NCBI RefSeq assembly: GCF_019880305.1
Contig: NZ_CP082301.1
Coordinates: 7,750,001-7,814,000 of the forward strand
Direction of reading: 5' to 3'
DNA: 64,000 nucleotides
Source: Streptomyces decoyicus
GTDB taxonomy: Bacteria; Actinomycetota; Actinomycetes; Streptomycetales; Streptomycetaceae
Each line of letters starts with the position of its first letter. Position 1 is the first letter of the stretch. Position numbers and translations under genes: made by a program. This document shows positions 26,562 through 35,222 of the stretch, in pieces. Below the pieces are notes generated by a model. That model was not told the DNA's origin, searched no databases, and worked only from the letters and a program-made list of their open reading frames with translations.

Positions 26562-27431
26562 GTGACCTACGACAACAGCAGCCGCCCTGCCGAGAGCCCC
26601 CGGCCCGCCGCGGACCCTGGCGTACCGCGGCGCGACCCGCTGCCGCTCCTCGGCCGTACCGCCCTGGTCACCGGAGCGAGCCGGCGCCGCGGCATCGGCT
26701 ACGCCGTCGCCCGGCGGCTGGCCGCATACGGAGCCGGCGTCTATCTGCACCACCACGTTCCGCACGACAGCGGGCAGCCCTGGGGAGCGGACCCGGGCGG
26801 CCCGGACGCGGTCGCCGCCGGGGTACGGGAACTCGCCGTACCCGGAGCGGAGGTGGCCCACGGGCCGGCCGATCTGGCCCGGCCGGACGCCCCCGCCCGC
26901 CTCCTCGACACCGCGGCCGAGGCGCTCGGCGGCAGACTGGACATCCTCGTCGCCAACCACGCGCTCAGCGGCAGCGACGGCCCCCTGGGCACCCTCGACG
27001 CGGCGATGCTCGACGCCCATTGGGCGGTCAACACCCGCTCGGTGATCCTCCTCGCGCAGGCCTACGCCCGTCGGCGCCAACCAGGTCTGCCGGGCGGGCG
27101 GATCGTGATGCTGACCTCCGGACAGGACCTGGGCGACGGTATGCCGGAGGAGATCGCCTATGGCCTGGCCAAGGGGGCGCTCGCCTCGGCCACCCGCAGC
27201 CTCGCCACCACGTTCGCCGACCTCGGGGTGACCGTGAACACCGTCAACCCGGGCCCGGTGGACACCGGTTACGCGGTCGGCACGCTGCGCGAGCGGGTCG
27301 CCGGGCGCTTCCCCGGGGGCGAGTGGGGCACGCCCGACGACCCGGCCCGGCTGATCGCCTGGCTCGCGACCGACGAGGCGGGCTGGATCACCGGGGAGGT
27401 CATCAACTCGGAGGGCGGTTTCCGGCGTTGA
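26562..27431 (+). CDS. SDR-family oxidoreductase
   Basis: A 289-residue short-chain dehydrogenase/reductase. GTG at 26562; the frame continues open upstream through the 43-bp repeat, which is not coding. Cofactor motif TGASRRRGIG, NxH variant ANHALS, catalytic serine in MLTSGQ and YGLAK give a complete active site. Members of this group act as 3-oxoacyl-ACP reductase-like enzymes. A 20-residue Pro-rich leader precedes the fold. The 3' end overlaps the convergent ATP-grasp/GNAT gene by 29 bases. Confidence 0.9.
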   Translation: MTYDNSSRPAESPRPAADPGVPRRDPLPLLGRTALVTGASRRRGIGYAVARRLAAYGAGVYLHHHVPHDSGQPWGADPGGPDAVAAGVRELAVPGAEVAHGPADLARPDAPARLLDTAAEALGGRLDILVANHALSGSDGPLGTLDAAMLDAHWAVNTRSVILLAQAYARRRQPGLPGGRIVMLTSGQDLGDGMPEEIAYGLAKGALASATRSLATTFADLGVTVNTVNPGPVDTGYAVGTLRERVAGRFPGGEWGTPDDPARLIAWLATDEAGWITGEVINSEGGFRR

Positions 27432-28872
27432 CCCCGGCAGTGGTAGCGGTAGTGGCAGCGGCAGCGGCGGTGGCTCCGGACGCGTCGATCTCGTAGGCGC
27501 GCATCCCGTCGCGCTCCCCGACGAACCGGAAGCCCGCCCGGACCAGAACACGCTGGGACGGCACGTTCTCCGGCTCGGTCAGGGCGCACACCGTCCGTAC
27601 CTCGGGGTGGGCGGCCGCCCAGCCGGCGAGCAGTCGCGCCGCGTCGGTCGCCCATCCGGCGCCGCGGGCGGACGGGGAGAGGTCATAGCCGATCTCCACG
27701 AAGCCCTCGGCATCCGGCGGGCCGTGGAAGCCGATGCTGCCGAGTGCTGTCCCGGCTGCCGCGTCGGACAGGACGAAGACGCCCCAGCCGGGACGGTAGC
27801 GGCCGGCCGCGGCGGCTCGTACGGCGATACCGGCGCCGCCGGAGGTGGCCTCGGGCGGTGAGCCGTCGATCCAGTCGAAGCCCGCGGGATCGCCGTCCGC
27901 GACCCGAGCGGCGGTGGCCGGCAGCAGGGCGCGCAGGGCCACCCGGCCCGCCGTGAGCGCCAGCGGGTATCCGGCGCCCGCGGTGACCAGCGCCTCGAAC
28001 AGCGGACGGTGGTCCGCCCCCGCCGGCAGCCCGCTGACCTGTCCGTCGCCGACCTCCACCACCCGCCATACGCCGTCGGTGCGCAGCGCCAGATCGGTGG
28101 TGACGAAGCGCAGGCCCAACTCCCGTACAGCAGGCGCCACATGGGTGAGGCCGGGGGCGGGGCGCAGCGCCGGAGTGTCGGGGTGCGGACCGATCAGTAC
28201 CGGCTCGCCGTCCACCCACCACACCCGCGCCTCACCCACTCCGGAGAACGACTCGAAGGCGCGCAGCACCACGCCCCCGGTCAAGAACTCCTCCTGGAGG
28301 TCGACGAAGCGGCCGACGACCGAGGCCAGCCGCTCGGTGTCGGCCGCGTCCGGCACGTAGGCGGCCTCGTCCCATTCGTGTTTTCGGGACTTGACCCAGT
28401 CCTTGACGACGAGCGGACGGGGCCCGCCCGCCGCGCCGAATGCCTCGGCAAGCGCCGCCAGGGCCGCCCTCTCCGGGGGCCGGCCGGGCGCGCAGGGGAG
28501 CCAGACGCTGTGCGGGGTGAGCGCGCGGAAGGTGGCGTACCAGCCCGGGAGCTCATGGGCGGACCGGTAGGCGGCGGGCGAGGTCAGCAGACGGCAGCCG
28601 CGGGCGTCGAGCACCGCGGACAGCTCGGCATAGCGGCCGGCGGGCAGCATCCAGCCGCGGTACCAGACCGGTCCGGCATCGTGCGGAACCCGGGCCACCG
28701 CCCCTTCGGCGTCCCCGGCGGCCAGCGCCTCGTGGTCCAGCACCGCGGTCGCCGCACCGGCCGACCGCGCCGCAGCCGCCTCCGTCGCAAAGTGCGGATC
28801 AGTACGGCGAGGGCGGAGCGGGTCGCCGGGGAACAGAAGCAGCGGCCGGTCCGCCGCGAGGTCCACTGTCAT
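27403..28872 (-). CDS. ATP-grasp (R2K-like) fused to GNAT acetyltransferase
   Basis: A 489-residue two-domain protein. Residues about 90-300 look like an ATP-grasp ligase of the R2K group: VVKDWVKSRKHEWDEA at 155-170, EARVWWVDGEPVLIG, and acidic metal site VVEVGDGQVSGLP (271-283). Residues about 330-475 form a GNAT domain (GFVEIGYDLSPSARGAGWATDAARLL, then NVPSQRVLVRAGF). ATP-grasp enzymes join a carboxylate to an amine or thiol, so fusion to an acetyltransferase suggests a bifunctional modifier of a peptide or amine. Substrate unknown. The tail is Ala/Thr-rich. Confidence 0.8.
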   Translation of the reverse strand: MTVDLAADRPLLLFPGDPLRPRRTDPHFATEAAAARSAGAATAVLDHEALAAGDAEGAVARVPHDAGPVWYRGWMLPAGRYAELSAVLDARGCRLLTSPAAYRSAHELPGWYATFRALTPHSVWLPCAPGRPPERAALAALAEAFGAAGGPRPLVVKDWVKSRKHEWDEAAYVPDAADTERLASVVGRFVDLQEEFLTGGVVLRAFESFSGVGEARVWWVDGEPVLIGPHPDTPALRPAPGLTHVAPAVRELGLRFVTTDLALRTDGVWRVVEVGDGQVSGLPAGADHRPLFEALVTAGAGYPLALTAGRVALRALLPATAARVADGDPAGFDWIDGSPPEATSGGAGIAVRAAAAGRYRPGWGVFVLSDAAAGTALGSIGFHGPPDAEGFVEIGYDLSPSARGAGWATDAARLLAGWAAAHPEVRTVCALTEPENVPSQRVLVRAGFRFVGERDGMRAYEIDASGATAAAAATTATTAGVNAGNRPPS

Positions 28873-28950
28873 GTCAGCGGACCCTACGGACGGCGACGGC
28901 CGGCCACAACACCGCTCGAAGTGGCCGGCCGCCGTCCACCCGGGCCGCGG

Positions 28951-30645
28951 TCAGAGCGCCGACAGCTCGCTCAGCAGGTCGTCCAGGCCCAGCGAGCCCT
29001 GTGACAGCGCCGCCATGTGCCAGGCCTTGAGGTCGAATTCCGCGCCGTGCCTGGCGCGGGCCGCCTCCCGGCCCTGTAGCCACACCCGCTCACCGAGCTT
29101 GTAGCCGATCGCCTGGCCGGCCATGCCCTGGTAGCGGGTGATCTCGCTCTCGACGAAGTCGGCCGGGCGGCTGCTGTGCCGGGCGAAGAACTCGTGCGCC
29201 AGCTCCGGGGTCCAGCGCTCACCCGGGTGGAAGGGGGAGTCCGCCGGGATCTCCAGCTCCAGATGCATCCCGATGTCGATGATGACCCGGACGGCCCGCA
29301 TCATCTGGGCGTCCAGATAGCCCAGGCGTCGTTCGGCGCTGGTCAGGAAGCCGAGTTCGTCCATGAGGCGCTCGGCGTACAGTGCCCAGCCCTCGGCGTT
29401 GGCGCTGACGATGCCCACCGTCGTCTGGTACCGCGAGAGCTGGTCGGCGACATGGGCCCACTGGGCCAGCTGGAGGTGGTGGCCCGGCACCCCCTCGTGG
29501 TACCAGGTGGAGACCAGGTCGTAGGCCGGGAAGCGGGTCTCGCCCATCGTCGGCAGCCAGGTGCGGCCGGGACGGGAGAAGTCCAGCGACGGCTGGGTGT
29601 AGTAGGGGGCGGCGGCGCCACCGGGCGGGGCGATCCGCGACTCGACCCGGCGCACCCGCTCCGCCAGCTCGAAGTGGGTGCCGTCGAGCCCCTCGATGGC
29701 CTCGTCCATGAGCGACTGGAGCCACTGCCGGGTCTCCTCGACGCCCTCGATCGCCTCGCCGTGCTCATCGCACCAGGCCAGCGCCTCCCAGGGCGTCTTT
29801 GCCCCGGGCAGGACCTTCCCGGCCTCGGTCTCCATCTCGGCCAGCAGCCGATGGAACTCCGACCAGCCGTAGGCGTACGCCTCGTCCGCGTCGAGGTCGG
29901 CGCCGTTGAAGTAGCGGGCGAGCAGGGCGTAGCGCTCGCGGCCCACCACGTCCGGTGCGCCCGCGATGGCGGGGGCATAGCTGTCACGGAACCAGTCACG
30001 CAGCTCCACCAGGGCGCCGGTCGCCACTCCGGCGGCCTCGGTGAGTTCGGCGCGCAGGCTGTCCGGGCCCGGGTCGGTGAACTCGGCGAACCAGCTGCGG
30101 TCCGTACCGATCCACTCGTCCAACTGGCCGATGACGGTGCGGACCTGGAGCGGACCGGCGGGCAGGTCACGCTTCAGCCCGGCGTCGAGGGCGGCACGGT
30201 ATCCCTCCAGCGCGGCCGGTACGGCCCGCAGCCGCTGGGCGATCGCTGCCCAGTCCTCGTCGGTCTCGGCCGGGGTGACCGTGAAGACCTCACGGACGTG
30301 GTGCAGCGGCGAGCTGAGGTTGCTGACCGTGCGCAGGCCCTCGCCCGCCTCGTGGACCGCCAGTTCCGCGGTCAGCCGCTCGCGCAGCAGCCGCGCGCAG
30401 ATCTGCTCGGCGGGAGTGTCCGCACCCGGCCGGGCCTCGGCCTCGGTGAGCTTCTCCAGCGTCGTCCGGGCGAGCTGGGCCACCGCCTCCTGGCCCGTCG
30501 GTGAGAAGTCGGGGAGCTTGTGGGAGCTCTCGGCGATGCCGAGGAAGGTGCCGGTGATCGGGTCCAGGTCGACGAGGGCGTCGACATAGGCATCGGCGAC
30601 CTGGCGGGGCAGCGGACCGCCCTCGGAAGAAGTGGTGTGGGACAT
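28951..30645 (-). CDS. DUF885 (peptidase-like) protein
   Basis: A 564-residue DUF885 protein, a family distantly related to M3/M32-type metallopeptidases. The zinc-site helix YHEGVPGHHLQLAQ (HxxxxGHH) is seen about residue 385-398, with further conserved ANAEGWALYAERLMDELG. Start ATG 30645 with GAGGATGG upstream is preferred to the ATG at 30687. No signal peptide. Likely a cytoplasmic zinc hydrolase of unknown substrate. Confidence 0.9.
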   Translation of the reverse strand: MSHTTSSEGGPLPRQVADAYVDALVDLDPITGTFLGIAESSHKLPDFSPTGQEAVAQLARTTLEKLTEAEARPGADTPAEQICARLLRERLTAELAVHEAGEGLRTVSNLSSPLHHVREVFTVTPAETDEDWAAIAQRLRAVPAALEGYRAALDAGLKRDLPAGPLQVRTVIGQLDEWIGTDRSWFAEFTDPGPDSLRAELTEAAGVATGALVELRDWFRDSYAPAIAGAPDVVGRERYALLARYFNGADLDADEAYAYGWSEFHRLLAEMETEAGKVLPGAKTPWEALAWCDEHGEAIEGVEETRQWLQSLMDEAIEGLDGTHFELAERVRRVESRIAPPGGAAAPYYTQPSLDFSRPGRTWLPTMGETRFPAYDLVSTWYHEGVPGHHLQLAQWAHVADQLSRYQTTVGIVSANAEGWALYAERLMDELGFLTSAERRLGYLDAQMMRAVRVIIDIGMHLELEIPADSPFHPGERWTPELAHEFFARHSSRPADFVESEITRYQGMAGQAIGYKLGERVWLQGREAARARHGAEFDLKAWHMAALSQGSLGLDDLLSELSAL

Positions 30646-30805
30646 GTGGCCATCCTCGTACGGATGGCCCCGCCGCGTCACCATCAAGAGGCTTTACGTT
30701 CCTGTCGCTTTGCGCTGCCCTTGCCTTCATGCGGCGGCCGGCCGTGCGTCGGAACGCCCGGCCGGCCGGAGGACTTCGTGCTCGGCGGGGCGCCGCGCGG
30801 GGTGC

Positions 30806-32203
30806 TCAGCGGCGCGCCGTGCCGTCCTGGGCCCGTACGCTCTCCCGGTGCTCCCGCCGGGCGGGCACACCCGTCGGGCGGGCGGTGATCACGAGAGTGC
30901 CTTCCTCTATCTGGTAGTCGAGCGGCAGCCCGAGGCCGCGCATTGCCGCCACCATGCCGGTGTTCGAGGCCTGGGTGATCGCGTAGACGCTCGCGCAGCC
31001 GGCCTCGGCCGCCATCGCCACCAGCCGGCGCAGCAGCTCGGCGCCGATGCCGCGCTGCTGCCAGGTGTCCTCGACCAGCAGCGCGACCTCGGTCTCATCG
31101 CCGTCCCACAGCAGATGGCCGAGGGCCACCAGCCGGCCGGACGCGGTCTCCACCGCCAGGGTGCGGCCGAACCGCGGGCTGAGCAGATGGCCGAGATAGC
31201 GGTCCGCGTCACCGACCGGGCCGTGGTAGCGCAGACCGAGGGTCTTCGACGAGCAGCGGTCGTGCATCTCGCGCGCCGCGGCCAGATCGGAGGTGTCGGC
31301 ACGGCGGACCGTGATCTCGTTGCCCTCGGGCAGTGTCAGCACCTCACGCCGCGGCGGCACGCGCTGGCCGAGTCTGGCGTCCAGGTCGACCAGTGCGCGA
31401 ACGCGGGCGAACTCGGTCGGGGTGAACGGCAATTGCGGCCTTTCGAGGGTGAGCGAACCCCCTGAGGGGTCGCGGAACTTCATGATGTGCTCCTCCAATA
31501 CACCTTCCGTGGGCACCTGCTCCGCGAGCGGCTGACCGCTCAGCGAGCGCGCGGGCACCGAACGGATTGTGCAGCGCCCGAGCAACTGGCGCAGTGCCAG
31601 GGGGAGTTCGGCGGAATCCAGGGCCGTACGGGTGGCCAGCCCCAGCATCCGGGTCGGCGCATCGACGAGATCGTGCGTATCGGCGCGCTCCAGCCAGCTG
31701 TGCGCGCCGCCCGCGTCGGCGACCGTACGGGTCAGCGCCGCGGACGTCAGCGCGTCGGGTGCGCGCAGCAGGAACTCGTCGACCGTGCCGTCGGACAGCG
31801 GGTGGGTCTGCAGGCTGAGGATGTCCACCCGCCGCGCGGACAGTGCCGTGCACAGTGCGGCCAGGCTGCCGGGCTCGTCCCGGACCGTGGTCCGCATCCG
31901 CCACAGCACCGTCTCCTGGCCTTCGGCCCCAGGGGCCTGCCCGTCAGGGGACGCCGCTGTGGCGCCGGTATCGGTCGGCGGCGAGGCGTTTTCGTGGCGT
32001 CGTGACCACCAGACGTGGAACCCGGCCGTGGCCAGCAGAGCGACCGCGGCGGAGCACAGCATGACCGGGCCCGACGGGCCGTGCGCGACCATATTGGCGA
32101 TGATGTCGGCCACCGCCACGGCGGTGAACAGGGCGGCCAGCTCGACGACGTCCCGCCGCCAGTGAGGGCGGCGGATGGCATGGGCAGAGGATGCTTCAGT
32201 CAT
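30806..32203 (-). CDS. Membrane protein with ACT and GNAT domains
   Basis: A 465-residue protein starting at ATG 32203 (the frame is open to 32281). Two hydrophobic segments (about 20-42 and 47-65) are followed by an ACT-like domain (TTVRDEPGSLAALCTALSARRVDILSLQ) and a C-terminal GNAT domain (TWQQRGIGAELLRRLVAMA). The combination implies an acetyltransferase tuned by amino-acid binding and anchored at the membrane. Substrate unknown. An inverted repeat sits in front of the start. Confidence 0.82.
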   Translation of the reverse strand: MTEASSAHAIRRPHWRRDVVELAALFTAVAVADIIANMVAHGPSGPVMLCSAAVALLATAGFHVWWSRRHENASPPTDTGATAASPDGQAPGAEGQETVLWRMRTTVRDEPGSLAALCTALSARRVDILSLQTHPLSDGTVDEFLLRAPDALTSAALTRTVADAGGAHSWLERADTHDLVDAPTRMLGLATRTALDSAELPLALRQLLGRCTIRSVPARSLSGQPLAEQVPTEGVLEEHIMKFRDPSGGSLTLERPQLPFTPTEFARVRALVDLDARLGQRVPPRREVLTLPEGNEITVRRADTSDLAAAREMHDRCSSKTLGLRYHGPVGDADRYLGHLLSPRFGRTLAVETASGRLVALGHLLWDGDETEVALLVEDTWQQRGIGAELLRRLVAMAAEAGCASVYAITQASNTGMVAAMRGLGLPLDYQIEEGTLVITARPTGVPARREHRESVRAQDGTARR

Positions 32204-32222
32204 GCACACAAGCCTGGCGGAC

Positions 32223-32247
32223 AGGTGTTGCCTGATCGCCAACACCT
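32223..32247. promoter_or_regulatory. Inverted repeat before the ACT-GNAT gene
   Basis: AGGTGTTG (32223-32230) and CAACACCT (32240-32247) are perfect arms around nine bases. The site lies 20-44 bases upstream of the ACT-GNAT start and 41 bases after the phoD stop, so it could be an operator or a weak terminator of phoD. Confidence 0.45.
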
Positions 32248-32287
32248 TGTGTCCGACGGGTAAAAGACGCAATCGACGCATTGGCCT

Positions 32288-33865
32288 CTACTGTCCTACC
32301 TGTCCCGGTTGCAGCACCTTGCTGAACAACACCTCGCCGCCTTCCTGGCACAGCCGCACCGTCAGCTCCCCGCTCCCTCCGTCGATATCGATCTCGCCGA
32401 AGTACTGCGGACTCTCCGCGGGGGAGGTGTTGGCACGGTCCGGCGCCTTGATGAACGGCTGCTCGGGCCCGAATGTTCCATCCAGCTTCAACGCCTGGAA
32501 TCCGCCCGCGTTCAGCGGCCCCGACACGAACTCCCAGAACGGCTCGAAATCCTTGAACGCGGCCCGCTCCGGAGCGTAGTGCTGCGCCGCGGTGTAGTGG
32601 ACGTCCGTCGTCAGCCACACCGTGCCGGTCACCCGGTCGTGCTTGATGTGCCGCAGCAGCTCCGCCAGCTGCAGCTCGCGTCCCAGGGGAGCGCCCGGAT
32701 CGCCCTGCGCCACCGCCTCGAAGTTGGTCTTGCCGTCCGGGACGACCAGTCCCAGCGGCATGTCGGAGGCGATCACCTTCCACACCGCATGCGAGCGGGA
32801 AAGCTCTCGCTTGAGCCAGCGCAGCTGCTCGGCCCCGAGAATGCCCTGCGGGTCCTCGGTCTGCCGGCCGGGTGAGTTCGCATTGCGGTAACGGCGCATG
32901 TCCAGCACGAACACATCGAGCAGCGGTCCGTGGTGCACCACGCGATAGACCCGGCCGCCCCGGTCGGGCCGCAGCGTGCGGATCGGGAAATACTCACTGA
33001 AGGCGCGCAGCGAGCGCGCGGAGAGCACATCCGTCTCCTTCACCGTGTACCGGTCGTCATCGAGCAGTTGCCCCGGATACCAGTTGTTGTGCACCTCGTG
33101 GTCGTCCCACTGGGTGATCGTCGGCACCTGCGCGTTGAAGCGGCGCAGATTGCCGTCCAGCAGGTTGTAGCGGAACGCGCCACGGAACTCCGCCAGCGTC
33201 TCGGCGACCTTCGCCTTCTCCTCCGTCGTCACGTTCCGCCAGATCCGGCCGTCCGGGAGTGTCACCCGCTCGGGGATCGGGCTGTCGGCGTAGATGTTGT
33301 CGCCGCTGCACAGGAAGAAGTCCGGGTTCCGGCGGCGCATGTCCTCGTAGATGCGATAGCCGCCGCGGTCCGGGTTGATGCCCCAGCCCTGCCCGGCCAG
33401 ATCGCCCGACCAGTGGAAGCGCACGCCGGTGGGATGGCGGCCGGTGGGCGCCGTGCGGAAGGTGCCGGTGACCGGCTCGCCGGTGCGCCGGGGGTCGTCC
33501 GGGTCCGCGAGCAGCACCCGGTAGTGGATCTGCTCACCGGCGGGCAGTCCGTGCAACGAGGTGACGCCGGTGAAGTCCGTCCCCGCCCCGATCACCGGTC
33601 CGCGCCAGGACCTGGCGTTACGGAACGACTCGGTGGCCGCGGTCTGCACCACCATCCGGGCCGGCCGGTCCGAGCGCACCCACACCAGACCCGAGGACGT
33701 GGTCACATCGCCGACCTGCACGCCCCAGTCGGCGCTCGGCCGCCCGCTGCGGGCCTGGGCCGGCGAGGCGCAGGAGATCGCGGGCAGTGCCAGCGCCGCC
33801 GAGCCCGCCGCCGCGCCCTGTAGCAGCGACCGCCGTCCGAAGCCGCCGCCGGATCCCTGCGCCAT
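32288..33865 (-). CDS. phoD: Alkaline phosphatase PhoD, Tat-exported
   Basis: A 525-residue PhoD-family phosphodiesterase/phosphatase. ATG at 33865 has GGAGG eight bases before it. The N-terminus holds a twin-arginine signal (GRRSLLQG then a hydrophobic stretch ending SPAQA). Metal-site motifs are visible: FHWSGDLAGQG, CSGDNIYAD, TQWDDHEVHNNW, DVHYTAAQHY. PhoD needs calcium and iron and releases phosphate from phosphate esters outside the cell. A PHO-box-like repeat upstream fits PhoP control. Confidence 0.93.
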   Translation of the reverse strand: MAQGSGGGFGRRSLLQGAAAGSAALALPAISCASPAQARSGRPSADWGVQVGDVTTSSGLVWVRSDRPARMVVQTAATESFRNARSWRGPVIGAGTDFTGVTSLHGLPAGEQIHYRVLLADPDDPRRTGEPVTGTFRTAPTGRHPTGVRFHWSGDLAGQGWGINPDRGGYRIYEDMRRRNPDFFLCSGDNIYADSPIPERVTLPDGRIWRNVTTEEKAKVAETLAEFRGAFRYNLLDGNLRRFNAQVPTITQWDDHEVHNNWYPGQLLDDDRYTVKETDVLSARSLRAFSEYFPIRTLRPDRGGRVYRVVHHGPLLDVFVLDMRRYRNANSPGRQTEDPQGILGAEQLRWLKRELSRSHAVWKVIASDMPLGLVVPDGKTNFEAVAQGDPGAPLGRELQLAELLRHIKHDRVTGTVWLTTDVHYTAAQHYAPERAAFKDFEPFWEFVSGPLNAGGFQALKLDGTFGPEQPFIKAPDRANTSPAESPQYFGEIDIDGGSGELTVRLCQEGGEVLFSKVLQPGQVGQ

Positions 33866-34175
33866 TTCCAACCTCCATGCCTCGACCGACTTCACTGCCG
33901 CCCCGTTCGTATCGCTGTCCGGTGCCCCGCAGCCGAACGGACGGTGAACAGCGGTCCGTTCCCGGTCCGCGGCCCGAACGGATCCTGGGCCCTGTGACCC
34001 ACCGGACCCGGGCCATGGTCGCAAGACCACCGGCCGACCGCCAGGATGAGGCCGGGACGTTTACGTTCCTGGTGGCAACTCACCGGATCCGTGGGCGGGC
34101 CGGTGCGCTCGGGCCTTGCCCGGCGCCGTACGCCGCTGGATCGTCCCCGTCGCCGCAGGGGAGGCCGCCACCGCC
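33866..34175. other. Intergenic region upstream of phoD
   Basis: 310 bases between the phoD start and the end of the alpha/beta hydrolase gene. Apart from the PHO-box-like repeats at 33928-33949, nothing gene-like is seen. Confidence 0.5.
33928..33949 (-). promoter_or_regulatory. PHO-box-like direct repeats upstream of phoD
   Basis: On the minus strand GTTCACCGTCC is followed directly by GTTCGGCTGCG, two 11-base units matching the layout of PhoP direct repeats (G/T-TCAYYYRG/C-G type) in Streptomyces. They lie about 63-84 bases upstream of the phoD start. The second unit is degenerate. Confidence 0.6.
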
Positions 34176-35033
34176 TCAGGATGCCGCCGTCCAGGACACG
34201 CCCTGGTTCACCGTGTCGAGGATGACCCGCGCCACCAGCGCCGGGTCGTCGTGCATCGGCACATGCCCGCAGCCCGGCAGCCGGACCAGCCGCGCGCCCG
34301 GAATCGTGTGCTTGGCGCGGACGCCCTGGCGCGGGAGCAGCAGGCGGTCCCGGCTGCCCCAGCCGATCGTCACGGGGAGGTCCGGCACATCGGTGGTGAA
34401 CCGCACCGCGCGGCCGGCCGCCAGCGTCGGGGTGAAGCCGGGCGCCTCGCGCAGGGCCCGGGTCTCCGCCACGACGGCCTCGGCCGAACGGCGGCCGGGG
34501 TGAGCGTAGATGGTGCCGGTCAGCGAGGCGCGGCCGAGGGCGGTCCGGGCCAGGGACTCCACCACCGGATGGGGCAGTGCCTGCGCCCCCGCGTACATGC
34601 CGCGCAGCACGCCGAAGGCGTAACGCCGCTCGGCCGGGGTCCAAAATCCCGCGGGCGAGAGCGCGGTGACCGACCGGACCGCCCGCGCGCGCCCCAGCTC
34701 CAGGGCGAGCAGCCCGCCCAGCGAGTTCCCCACCACATGCGGGCGGTCGGCCCCGAGCTCCGCGAACGCCGCGATGAGCAGCGGGACGACCGACGGCAGG
34801 TCGTAGGAGGAGCCGTCGGGCAGTGCGGGGGAGGCGCCGAAGCCCGGCAGATCGAGGGCGATGACCTCGTGGGATGCGGCCAGGATGTCGCACACCGGGC
34901 GCCAGGCCTGGAGGTGGTGGCCTATGCCGTGCAGCAGGACCACGGGCTCGCCCGCGCCCTTGCGCTCGTACGCGACTGTGAACGGAGGCCGGTCCGCGGG
35001 GGTGACACGGGCGAAGGAGACGGGGGTGGCCAT
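34176..35033 (-). CDS. Alpha/beta-fold hydrolase
   Basis: A 285-residue hydrolase. ATG 35033 with GAGGAG upstream is chosen. Oxyanion segment LLHGIGHH, nucleophile GNSLGG, acid GSRDRLL and late histidine GCGHVPMHDDP complete a triad. Substrate unknown. It is divergent from sigJ with a 189-base gap. ECF41 sigma factors often control a neighbouring gene, so this could be a target. Confidence 0.9.
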   Translation of the reverse strand: MATPVSFARVTPADRPPFTVAYERKGAGEPVVLLHGIGHHLQAWRPVCDILAASHEVIALDLPGFGASPALPDGSSYDLPSVVPLLIAAFAELGADRPHVVGNSLGGLLALELGRARAVRSVTALSPAGFWTPAERRYAFGVLRGMYAGAQALPHPVVESLARTALGRASLTGTIYAHPGRRSAEAVVAETRALREAPGFTPTLAAGRAVRFTTDVPDLPVTIGWGSRDRLLLPRQGVRAKHTIPGARLVRLPGCGHVPMHDDPALVARVILDTVNQGVSWTAAS

Positions 35034-35222
35034 CAGAACTCCTCGGGGGGGTGCGGTGCTTTCGGTGGGGCCGGGCATGCGCTGACACGATGCCAGCTGA
35101 GGCTACTGAGCGGTATGGGGCGGCCGGGGCGAGCACGCGATGTGCTGCACACCACGCGCCCATGCCGCCGCACTCCGTGGTTTCCGCTGGACAAGGCCGG
35201 GACGGGCCGGTGGGATGGAGGG

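Noticed and set aside
35034..35222. ECF41-type promoter between the hydrolase and sigJ
   Set aside because: Only a partial -35-like TGTCAGC was seen, with no matching -10 at the right distance.
34116..35222. Long N-terminal extension of SigJ
   Set aside because: The frame is open upstream but lies antisense to the hydrolase gene. GTG 35223 with GGAGG fits the usual SigJ start.
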